Of a stretch of DNA of 64,000 nucleotides, positions 10,996-19,868 are shown in pieces (positions within the stretch are counted from its first letter, which is position 1; every line of letters begins with the position of its first letter). The translations under genes and the position numbers were made by a program. Where the stretch lies: contig NADL03000465.1 of the NCBI GenBank assembly GCA_002205965.3, positions 372,001 to 436,000 of the forward strand. Direction: 5' to 3'. Below the pieces are notes generated by a model that had not been told where the DNA came from, ran no database searches, and saw only the letters and a program-made list of their open reading frames with translations. The DNA is from Kappaphycus alvarezii (Eukaryota; Rhodophyta; Florideophyceae; Gigartinales; Solieriaceae).

Positions 10996-11013
10996 TTTCT
11001 CTATGTTTAATTC
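10996..11013 (+). repeat. DIRS-like element short repeat B2, presumed right end
   Basis: Exact second copy of the 18-mer at 9,935-9,952. I take its last base as the likely right end of the element; no other copy is available to confirm it. Confidence 0.5.
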
Positions 11014-11108
11014 ACCTCCTAAATTTCCTTTAGCCGGTTGTTCACATTGCAGACCGCACATAAAAGTAGTGTGTCACACACATTTTCTTTCTTTATCTCA
11101 AACATGAA

Positions 11109-11834
11109 TTGTTCTGTACTGCACTGTACAGTACACGCCCTGGAGCCAAGGGATGGGTCCACTGTGCGCCTTGTGCGGGGTTGAGGACACACATCAGGGG
11201 CAAAGATTTCTCGGTGTGGCTGCAGTACTTTTCCCAAACTCCGTTTTTCGCCCCTCACACTCCTTGTCCGAAGCCTGGGTGCCATGAGACATTAGACATC
11301 CATGGAGATCATTTGCTGCACTGTCGTTATGGATGCCAGCGCAATAATCGCCACAACAATCAGGTCGCTTTGCTAGGCAATGATCTCGGACGGGAGGCTC
11401 GGCGCCCTTTCATCGAACCGCGTGTGCATTTTCAACACCGGACAAGACCGGACATTAGAGCCATGGGGGCCGCAGGTGGAACTGACTATTTCGACATAAC
11501 ATTCGTCAATCCACTCGCTCCCTCTCATTCCAGAGTCCGGACTTTTAACCCGGTGACCAGTCTCAATGCAGCGAGCGCGGAAAAGCGGCGAAAGTACCAA
11601 GGCTTTCTGGCGGAATTACCGGGGAGATGCAGGCTAGTTCCTGTTCCAATCTCTACTCTTGGCGGATGGCATCCAGAGGCGTTTTCAGTGGTCACGGAGA
11701 TTGCAAGAACCGTCGCCAGCCGCGCAATGGAACGGTTTGCAAAGGTTCGAGGCATTCTTCAACGACACTCGGCGTTGGTAGTAACTTCTAACGCTGCTTG
11801 TCTACTGGCTGGCCTCCCATCGACTTTCTGGTAG
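11109..11834 (+). pseudogene. 5'-truncated retrotransposon ORF: zinc finger plus restriction-like endonuclease (RLE) domain
   Basis: The open frame of 241 codons carries, in order, a CCHC finger (CPKPGCHETLDIHGDHLLHC, about residues 58-77) with the HGDH block, an NRHNN box, and an RLE catalytic arrangement RPDI-x12-D (RPDIRAMGAAGGTDYFDIT, about residues 113-131). This layout is known from the C-terminus of early-branching non-LTR retrotransposons of the R2/NeSL kind and allied RT families, where the RLE nicks target DNA for primed reverse transcription. The RT itself is missing. The coding similarity starts right after a TACAGTAC motif at about 11,135, which looks like the 5' truncation junction, so the annotated ATG at 11,109 probably belongs to flanking DNA. 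The ORF ends at TAG 11,832-11,834. The family name is not certain. Confidence 0.7.
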
Positions 11835-12080
11835 ACTTTTGCTGGTGCTAGCATTCGACAGCAATGATTTCTACATCGCCTCGACCATCGTTACGTGTAT
11901 TTAATATGGCATGCAGATTTGCAACTCTAAATGGGTTCCAGCCGATCCATACATCTCAACAAAGACACCCCCCTTTTTCCCCACGACCAGATTGTGCAAC
12001 GAATGCGCCTTTGAATGCGTGTACGGATTGACTCTTAACGGATGTGCTAAACTTCTCCGCCATGCGCAGCAAGAGACTCT

Positions 12081-12634
12081 CTATGAAGAGGATGGTTGCA
12101 GGGGAAGGCGAACCCAGGGAATAGAAGGGTAGCGGTTGAAAGCCGAAATTGGGGTCCTGCGTGCAGCTATCAGAGGGCAGGGGAAGTCGACGCGACAGTT
12201 TTCGATCCAGGTCAGTCTGTTGCGGTGCGCAATTGCAGCAGCAGTGTCCGCTTCCCGTGGGGCTCTTGACCGTACATCATCCTTGATCAAGGAGAGACAA
12301 CGGTGACATCGCAGGCGATCGCACGGACCACGGTGCCGCCGGGAGCTGCTGATGGGTGGAACAGTACGTCAGCGAGTCGCAGCTCAGTGCCTGGCACGAG
12401 GACTGGGACCTCGATCTGGCAATCCAGGCCCGTGGCACGGGCAATACCGCCGGCAACGACGTTGCGAAGCGAGTCATACCGATGTTTGCGACCGAATCCA
12501 GAGGGGCAGAGGTTCACTGCGTGGTCTCCTGATCTGTGTATAGGGCGTTTACAATGCTCGCAGCTCCGAGGAAGAGAGTCATCGTAAAAGGGCAGCCCAA
12601 GGCAGCGTCGTAGCATCATCTTCCAGTGCACCAC
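12081..12634 (-). pseudogene. RLE-type retrotransposon C-terminus, minus copy 1
   Basis: Minus-strand codons from 12,634 give a finger (CEHCKRPIHRSGDHAVNLCPSG) followed by RKHRYDSL, then the RLE core LVPGTELRLADVLFHP and ACDVTVVSP. This is a second family of the same domain as at 11,109-11,834; here the first catalytic block reads LRLAD rather than RPDI. Translation continues in another frame through 12,290-12,081 (AAAIAHRNRLTWIENC). Similar C-terminal stretches occur at 13,885-14,340 and 14,516-15,131. The copy is broken by at least one frame shift. Confidence 0.65.
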
Positions 12635-13601
12635 GGATACTCATGAAAAGTATACATCAAATGGTTTCTACGGTGTCCACTGCATGATCCGACTATAGGG
12701 CTAGGAACTAACCGGATGGTCCACGTTGGTCACGTGCAGCGGCGTGCGCGAGCGGATAGAAACATCCAAGGTTACAGGGACATACGCGGCAGCAGTAGCG
12801 TCTCGTAGCGGATGCTCGACGGGAGGAGTGAAGACTCGCCTGTAGCAGAAGCTTAGCTACTCAATCTGGTCAAAATATGCAGCATCCGTAATTTGTCGCG
12901 CACCGCAACACGCAGAGCTTAGTCACCCAATTCCAACTTAATTGTAAGTACTTTGCAAGATTGCCCGTCACGGCTGCAGAGCTCTCGCTACAACGTTCTT
13001 GTTGATGGCCACATCGAGTGGATTGCCTCTCCACGCCCCCAGCGCACGTGGGACGAACTGGGAAAGGTGTATAAGGATGGCTCTACTACTTGAACAAGGT
13101 TTGCGAAGACCACCGTAACCTGCCGCGCTCAAATCTTCCGTGATTTTTACGGACTGCGAGGGGTTGCGGTCTTCACAGCCTTACGGGCTTGTCGTCAAGC
13201 TCGCTCGTCCGAAGTTCTCGCCGTTGTCGTCGCCGTCTCTATTTGTAAGCCTATGTGCTTACAGCGGGAGTTTTTTAAGCCTCCTGAATCCTCGGTTCAG
13301 GTGGTGGAGTTTTCTTCCGGTCCCTTTCTCGCTTGAGTGGGCAATTGGTTCAGCCATTGCCCGGAGTCGTCCGTCTAGCAGAACTCGAGTTCCTGTGTAG
13401 TGCGGACTTGTCTTCAAACAATAAAGCGTCATTCCTCCCCCTCTTTGCAACGTTGCATGTTTGGACTGTACACCAGTGATAAACGACTGAGACTAAGGAT
13501 AGCCATAGCGATAGACGACCAGATGATGCAACTAAGGCGCTGATACACATGCCGGCGTATCGCGCCTGCAGTCTTATTATACTTCCGTGTCGGCTAGAGT
13601 A

Positions 13602-13790
13602 ACTTTATGGTATCAATATAACTGATGTCCGCTGAAGGATCCGACTTTGCGGGAGAAGCTAATACATTCAGTATGCGGTGTAACTGTATGGCATCAGTAT
13701 AACGGGTGTCCGCTGCAGGATCTGATTACAGTATATTGCTAGCTAAGGGTAGTCCACGTCGGCCACGTGCAGCGACATGCGCAACAAAAT
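13602..13790. repeat. Two head-to-tail copies of the AACTTTATGGCATCAGTATAACGG dispersed block
   Basis: Related blocks begin at about 13,602 and 13,682. Each runs from an AACTTTATGG- or AACTGTATGG-like start through GTCCGCTG(C/A)AGGAT. The second continues to CCACGTGCAGCGACATGCG at about 13,755-13,785. A third copy lies at 14,351-14,465 and a partial one at 23,905-23,945. They look like serial 5'-truncated copies of one non-LTR 3' tail. Confidence 0.55.
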
Positions 13791-13884
13791 AGATTGAGAG
13801 AAACTTTACTTCATTCAGTAGATACCGAACGCATAAACTTCTTCTTGAGTATCTATCGTGTACACTGCAGGGCTGACCAAATGG

Positions 13885-14340
13885 CTAAGAACTAAACGGA
13901 TGTTCAACGTCAGGCACGTGCAGTGGGGCTCGCGATAGAATCGCCATTGTAACAGAAGACCACAGTGTGCAACTTGTGCGCTGATAAAGAAGATTGTGTA
14001 CTCGACGACCAGATTGTGCTACTAGTGCACCTAAAAATCCGTATACGGATAACCCCTGTTGACGTGTTGAATTTGTCCGCAGTGCGGGGCAGCAGTCCCT
14101 GTATGAAGCGGATGGTTGCGGAAGAAGGGGAACCCAGGGAATCAAAGGCCAACGGTTGAAATTCGAAATTGGGGTCCTGTGTGAAGCTATCGGAGGGCGG
14201 GGGGAGTCGATGCGACAGTTTTTGCTCCAGGTCCGTCACTTTGTTCCGGTGCGCAAATGCAGCAGGACCGCCCACTTCCCTTGTGGCTCGTGTTCTTACA
14301 TCGTCCTTGAATAGAGAGACAACGGTGACATTGCAGGCGA
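13885..14340 (-). pseudogene. RLE-type retrotransposon C-terminus, minus copy 2
   Basis: Minus-strand translation gives AAFAHRNKVTDLEQKLSHRL and FQPLAFDSLGSPS (about 14,270-14,140), then shifted frames reading SCTLWSSVTMAILSRAPL near 13,950. These match the C-terminal part of minus copy 3 residue block by residue block. Only this C-terminal extension, downstream of the endonuclease core, is present, and its frame is broken. It is followed at lower coordinates by the recurring 3' tail block at 13,798-13,912. Confidence 0.65.
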
Positions 14341-14515
14341 TCGGGCGGACAATAACTTTATGGCATCAGTAAAACGGATGTCCGCTGCAGGATCCGACTA
14401 TACTGCTAGCTAAGTGCTAACCGGGTGGTCCACGTCGGCCACGTGCAGCGACATTCGCGAGGAAGTTTAATGCGTTCGGTATCTACTGTGGACTGCGCAC
14501 GTCCTAACTATACAG

Positions 14516-15131
14516 TTAAGATCTAACCGGATGTACTTCGTCGTCCGTACGCATCGGTGCTCGAGACAGGATAGCTTCAGCGATGGAGGACCACAGGGTG
14601 CAACTCAGTCGCTGGTAGATACGGCGGCGGACAATGCCAACTGTCGAGTGACACTTGGACGCGATCCGCGGAACTAACTCCTCGATAAATGCAATAGTTC
14701 CAGGGGAAGGGGCACCTAGGGAATCAAACGCCAGAGGTCGAAACGTGAAGTTCGGCGTGTAGGGCGCACAAGATGGGCCAGTCGATGGAGCGGGGAGGCT
14801 TCGGGCGATGTTGCGTTCCAGGGTTGTAACCTTGTCGCGGGCCGCCAGTTCAGCAGCGCCTCCGGCAACCTGGGTCGCCTTGGTGCGAACTGCGGCCTTG
14901 AACGGTGAAACGACGGTGATGTCACAGGCAATGGGCGCAACGTTGTGCCTTCCGGGTTGGTGGTGGTTGTACAAGGATATCGGCGGGGCGGAGCTCAGTG
15001 CCCGGGACGAGGAACGGAACCTCTTGCCGAGTATCCAGACCCGCGGCGCGGGTAACGTGCGTCGCAATCGCATTACATAGCGAGTTGTGGCGGTGACGAC
15101 GGCCGAAACCAGGGCAGCAGAGGTCGCGCAC
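14516..15131 (-). pseudogene. RLE-type retrotransposon C-terminus, minus copy 3
   Basis: From 15,131 the minus strand encodes CCPGFGRRHRHNSLCNAIAT and then LVPGTELRPADILVQP. After a frame shift near 14,940 it continues with PIACDITVVSPFKAAVRTKA and a long C-terminal extension ending near 14,516. The pair RPAD and CDITVVSP is the expected catalytic arrangement of an RLE domain (P-D, then D). The extension (PLAFDSLGAPSPGTIAFIEE, TLWSSIAEAILSRAP) is shared with minus copies 1 and 2. Upstream RT sequence is absent; the copy ends about 110 bp from the tRNA gene. Confidence 0.7.
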
Positions 15132-15244
15132 GCGCTTCAGCGATTTCTTTTTTAGAGTATAAATAACTCTGACTATCTCCTTCCCAACACCGGAGCGGTC
15201 GCATCGGAAGATCGGTCAGTTAGCTGGGCCCACCTGAATCCAAG

Positions 15245-15326
15245 GATGGTATGGCAGAGCGGTCTAATGCGTGTGACTAGAAATCACATCCCTTCGGGGG
15301 CCCAGGTTCGAATCCTGGTATCATCG
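15245..15326 (+). tRNA. tRNA-Ser (anticodon AGA)
   Basis: An 82-base cloverleaf can be drawn: acceptor arms GATGGTA and TATCATC pair over seven positions (one G-T pair), and the D stem GCA/TGC encloses GAGCGGTCTAA. The anticodon stem TGTGA/TCACA carries the loop CTAGAAA with anticodon AGA. There is a long variable arm TCCCTTCGGGGGC typical of serine tRNAs, and the T stem CCAGG/CCTGG has loop TTCGAAT. The discriminator is G. No intron is present. A T-rich Pol III terminator (CTTTTCTTTT) follows at 15,328. The internal A and B boxes are present as part of the D and T arms. Confidence 0.95.
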
Positions 15327-15517
15327 GCCTTTTCTTTTGCTTCGCCCGTCATTGTCGTCAAGTGCAAGACTGCCAACCTACCGTACTTTATTATTGCCGC
15401 CACTGTGATCTTGACATGGAGTTATTGCCGAGGTTGTGTGTTTTCAAAGATGCAGTGAAACAGTGGCTGCTGGTGGATCCCTGTAACAATCGATGGCCTA
15501 ACATTATTCTGTAGAGC

Positions 15518-15542
15518 ACAGTACTGTACTGTACAGTACTAC
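15518..15542. promoter_or_regulatory. TACTGTACAGTA motif cluster
   Basis: The run GTACTGTACTGTACAGTACT is one of the longest uninterrupted versions of the recurrent palindromic motif. No recognised gene lies within 200 bp apart from the upstream tRNA. Confidence 0.35.
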
Positions 15543-16083
15543 AAATGCCGTGCGCTACAGTATGGCGGTTGGAATTGCCTTGTCCCTTCATTGCGCCGTA
15601 TGCCCATAGAGTGCAATCAATTCCGCTTAGCCGCAAATCCTGCTTGGCTGCAAATCACGTTGTTATTCGCATTGCAAAGTGTCTCAAATTGGGGCGATTA
15701 CAAACCCTTATGTGACACCCGCCCACGGTTGCACAACAAACTTTTCTTTATAAAGAAATCCTTCATGTTGCATTACAATCAGACGTACTATCCCTCATCG
15801 AGTGAGGTGAGGAAGGACTAAGGAATCCGTATCTCAACAAGACTGTTGATAGTTGCACGCTGCCAATGCTTGACGCGAGAAGCATAAAGAACTGTTCTGA
15901 GCATATCTGCCTGCTTTACTGCAATATACCCTCCACCTCAAAGTTGTTGCAATAAAAGAAGAGTTAACTGAATCCAAGTTTGCCAAGAAATTCGTTGGAT
16001 GCTGACATTGCGTGCGCTCTGATTCGTGTGTAGACGAAAGCCACAATGGAATCACAACACAGTAGCAACGATTCACAGTTATC
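15543..16083. other. Gene-free stretch
   Basis: No ORF with a recognisable domain and no clear repeat was seen here; short open frames on both strands look like chance. Confidence 0.4.
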
Positions 16084-16155
16084 TGGCGTGGATCTGCCTC
16101 GATCCACATCACTGTGGATCACATAACTGTGGATCAACGAGGCTGATCCACGCCA
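16084..16155. repeat. Long imperfect inverted repeat (TGGCGTGGATC ... GATCCACGCCA)
   Basis: The first and last 27-29 bases are near-perfect reverse complements, with one substitution and a two-base gap. They enclose a loop of about 17 bases that itself repeats ACTGTGGATCA. The structure begins TG and ends CA. It could be a folding RNA element, a MITE-like fragment or a recombination remnant. Confidence 0.6.
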
Positions 16156-17485
16156 GCATGAGAGATCCTCTGAATTTCGATCGTTTCAAATCAGAAGTTT
16201 GCAATGTCCAAGATGTATCCAGTGCTTCTCACGACATCGACCAGTCGACAACACAACTACCCCGCCCTTCCCCAAATGCGCTGCACAAGAGCAGTGGCAT
16301 CCATCATTGGGGCAACCCTGCGTGTTGAGTCAGCAAATGCTCCCTAGAGAACAGGCAGGAAGACGAGCGCAGCGTCTCGATGTTCGGTTTCAGTATGTAT
16401 ACAGTTGCACTGCTGCGGAGGGTAGAAAAAGACTGGAAGGATAAAAACTAAAGACAGGAGTCAGGGAATTGAGAAACAGGACGGTGAGGTTGATGAGTTG
16501 AGTAAAGACAGTGAGGCAGATGTACATGGTAGGTAGGAGACGTCGACGAGGAGGTAGCGTGCAACGTACAGGGATGCAACCCAGAGCGGCCACAAGGGTC
16601 TAGATTCATAGCGGGTAGAATAGATGGAGAAAAGGGAAAATTCGCAGAATAATGAAGGGCTGATTTGAACAGGCGACGTAGCGATCACCACAAAAACGGT
16701 AACAAGGACAGGAGGGCTGCAATTGTGAATAAGCTGCTGAAGTGTGTGAGTTTGAAGAGGAAGCGATTTAAAAAATCGAGTAAACAACTGGTGACTGAAG
16801 TTGGGCAGGAATTGAGCGGACACGAGCGAATAGATGGCAATATCAGACTGTCCCGATGGATACTTTTCCGGAAAATGATCTGCAACCGTAGCGGTCTAAG
16901 AGCCTCCTGCACCCACTCTTCATAGGGTGAACATCCCATTACCATACCCATCCCCAGCCATGAACGCAATTCCGCTGCCACTCGCGGGCATTTACAAGCC
17001 ATCCATCCTTTTAGCGCAGAAGCCTAACATGTCGGCTCTTCAGAGCGCGGTAGACCTACCTTTAAAGAAGAGACTGAAGCACTGCGGCTGTTGGCATTAG
17101 GACAATGCCGCCTTTGCCGATGCTGAGCAGGAGGAAGAAGACCCCGAGGCGGATGACATCTATGCTACCAAAAAGAGAAGCCGACCATCCCGCAGTATTT
17201 TGCCGGCCTGAAAAGTAGTTTGCAGGATATGCCTGTGGCGCACTGGAACGACGCCCAGATGCAAGCAATTAATCTATTGACATCAAGAAGCAAAAGTTGG
17301 AAAGGCGCACCCCCGCGCCGAATTCGCCGTTGCAGAGAATGAGGAGGGAGATAGCTTACGTCGATGAGGATGCCTCTGCTGGTGTTCCTTTAGCTTGTCG
17401 CTGCCAAAATTGAAACTAAAACAGAAGAGTACGACAAAGCAAGGACCGTTCACCACGAAGCTACATCCCATGTAGCGTCCGGAAA
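16156..17485. other. Stretch with decayed coding sequence of unknown kind
   Basis: From about 17,090 to 17,480 the plus strand has coding-like segments split by stops and shifts, for example an acidic run (AFADAEQEEEDPEADD) near 17,110-17,155 and AEFAVAENEEGD near 17,320-17,350. They lead toward the open frame at 17,486-17,719. I recognise no domain; it resembles an old pseudogene. Confidence 0.3.
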
Positions 17486-17719
17486 GTGCCACACGAAGAG
17501 CAGTATTGCAGAGAGAGATTAGCAATCGAGCCGGGGAATCCGGATTACTGGAAAGCGGCATTGAGGGTATCTAAAAGCATGGAGACTGTAGCTCTCGAGT
17601 TTGTGAATCCAAGCTTTTCGGAGGAGGACATTGACATAATTGAGGCGCTTACCAATGCGCGAGGAAGTATAGATTCTTTGCGACAAAGTCTCGCACGAGT
17701 ACCGGGAACGCCAACCTAG
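17486..17719 (+). pseudogene. Unknown ORF fragment, probably end of a decayed gene
   Basis: The 77-codon open frame has protein-like composition (EPGNPDYWKAALRVSKSMET and SFSEEDIDIIEALTNARGSI) unlike the low-complexity chance frames around it. The preceding 400 bp hold similar coding-like pieces in other frames, so this is probably the 3' end of a larger decayed gene or element. No family was recognised. The frame ends at TAG near 17,717. Confidence 0.35.
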
Positions 17720-18721
17720 TAGATGCGGCACTGTGAAAATCGCCTTTAAAGGGTAAAGCTGTTTGGGTCGGTATGCGCAGAATGTGCAGAATGAAAAGCG
17801 CCTGTGCCCTTGCCCAGGGAGTGAGAATGAGCACAGCGGGGTCCTGAGAGATGCAGGACCGCTGAAACCCATGGGATTGCTGCGGTAGCGTGAGAGTGTT
17901 CACCTTGTGAGAAGCTTGTGACGGGAAGCATATTGCTGCAGTTTCGGTACCGCCTCAAGGGCGTTAAAGTTGCGAGCAATTCTCATGAATGCTGATTATT
18001 GACTGTCGACGTTGTGGAGGGTGTGGGGTAGAATACAGAAAGGATGTGGGCGACTGAGCTTCGCCCTGAACACGTAGCTGTTTTTCTAAATGCTCAGATG
18101 GTAGTATCCTAGATGCGGGAACAGGTGGTGATGTAAACAGCAGCAGCATCAACAGCATGGCGATGCAAACGATGCGCAGTTGCACTAGCAGTCCTCTGAG
18201 AATGCGCAGTGGCAAGCCCCAAACGGTGTAAACCGAGGGACAGGGGAACTGTACCAAAATCGTAAAGGCGGATCAGCGGAAAAAGGTGCCATCGGAATGG
18301 CAAGATTCCCATGATCAGCAGCGGGTGTGAGCCCAGTAGTTTCATTTTCTAGGACTTGCGCTAGACATGGGCCGAAGTAGCCTCTACCAAGAGAGGTCCG
18401 GCTAAACTCCGTCTTGGCAACTTGATGATAGTGCAAACGACGTACGGTACCTACCGGAGGCTGGACTTTTGGCAACGGTAACGTGCTCCGTTCGTAGCTG
18501 CAAATGGTATGGATAGCTCTGTTGGGCAGATAGATTGTCAACTAGACTTATGATGTGTGGTAGGAAGACGTGTTTGGCTCTGGATTTGCCAGCAGGGCGT
18601 GCTAGGCGGTGATTTCACCAAGATGAAAAGTAGGAATGGTTTCGAACGGATCGAACATGCGAAATGGTTCTGCCAGAGTTTGTGTATTTTGTTCTTGCAG
18701 CAATTTGTTGCCAAGAATCTC

Positions 18722-18941
18722 TGCTGTACAGTACAGTACGGTATCTCGTCCTTGAAATCAATCGGTTCGAGCGGTACAGTACTGTACAGTGCCATGATGC
18801 TTGGGACGTGGAATCTCCTCGACTTGGACAAGTGATCAGTACAGGGCATGCTTTTCACTTTTGCACAAGTAATTACAATCAAGCTGTTTTAATTGTTCAT
18901 GTTGGTTAGCCCATATAGTGTACGTACGTACGTACTGTACG
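18722..18941. promoter_or_regulatory. Three TGTACAGTAC motif clusters
   Basis: Clusters lie at 18,724-18,739, 18,773-18,791 and 18,917-18,941. The last includes a (GTAC)n run before the core word. They precede a pyrimidine-rich plus-strand tract (19,128-19,860). Confidence 0.35.
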
Positions 18942-19127
18942 GATACAACAGCAGCGCACATTAAATGTGCTGTACAGAGCATTCCAGTGGCTAGATGATG
19001 AGATTGCCCCTTCGGTTGCACCGTTACGAAAAGCCTGCAGCCACGCATTACAAAACAATTCTAGTTTTACAGTACTGAATTCATTACCCCTTTAGTAGCA
19101 CTATTTCAAGGCGGTACTACCCATCTG

Positions 19128-19141
19128 CCCCCCCCCCCCCC
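19128..19141 (+). repeat. Homopolymer run of 14 C
   Basis: A run of fourteen C bases is visible directly. It is likely to be unstable in length in sequencing. Confidence 0.9.
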
Positions 19142-19868
19142 GTCTTGTTCCAATACCCCATCTTTATCATACAGTTTGTACGCTACTTTCAACTGCCCAA
19201 GCCCTTTATCGCTGCCCCTCCCGGTCGCCGACACTCTCCATACAGTTGCAAAAGAAATATTCGTCAAAACAACAGAAAACTAGACAATAGTGTGTGTCTC
19301 CACTCATCCTATCCGACACAAGTTCCGGAACTGCGTTAAACTAACACCTCACAAACCAACTGCCATCTCAATCACAGAGCACCACCTGACCGAACATCTC
19401 CGCTCCACATCACATCTCCCTCGCCAACATTCGCAAAAAAAAAAGTACACAACCCCAACTATTGATACCGGTCCTTCAATCATAAACACAATCCATCCAT
19501 TGTCACATCCAAAGGCACCGTCGAAATGGTCCCACCCTTTCCCAATCTATTTCTCCCTTCAGCAAAGGTTTTCATCCCCACCCACGTGCTCGAACCCTTG
19601 TATCTCAAGCAGATAGGCAACCTTGTCTATACCACATTCAGTATGAAAAAATAGAACTTTATACACCTTTCACAAGGAAACAGAAAACATAACACGGCTC
19701 AAGCTCACATCTGAGCTCCTTACTACAGTCGCCAATCTCCGGGGTAATTTCCTCCTGCAACCACGTCTCTTGCCCATACTTGTCCACAACCTCTGTCCAC
19801 CACACAAACACTACCCCTTTCTACCACCCACCCATCCACACGACCCACTCACCACATTCGCCACCTCC
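19142..19868 (+). other. Pyrimidine/A-rich, G-poor tract downstream of the CDCA7-like gene
   Basis: The plus strand is strongly depleted of G for about 700 bp and resembles the 5' leaders of the genes on the right side of the window. No conserved protein is encoded. It may be a transcribed leader or a 3' flank. Confidence 0.35.

Larger units (their letters stand above)
5686..11013 (+). mobile_element. DIRS-order (tyrosine recombinase) retrotransposon with split direct repeats
   Basis: The element has gag, RT with a YMDD active site, DIRS-type RNase H and a tyrosine recombinase in that order, all on the plus strand. Two identical 323-bp direct repeats lie at 5,686-6,008 and 9,953-10,275. A second, short repeat of 18 bp lies at 9,935-9,952 (directly before the second long repeat) and again at 10,996-11,013. 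This matches the A1-ORFs-B1-A2-B2 arrangement described for PAT- and Ngaro-like members of the order, with an unusually short B repeat and a 720-bp segment between A2 and B2. No integrase or DDE domain and no LTR is expected or seen. Several frame shifts interrupt the ORFs. I saw no methyltransferase or hydrolase domain, which some relatives carry. Confidence 0.85.

Noticed and set aside
13140..13400. 86-codon plus-strand frame between RLE copies
   Set aside because: Composition is not protein-like and it lies in repeat-rich DNA without any domain.
17964..18257. 97-codon minus-strand frame with a hydrophobic segment resembling a signal peptide
   Set aside because: The hydrophobic stretch is preceded by about 25 residues and followed by low-complexity sequence; overlapping frames look equally open and nothing supports expression.
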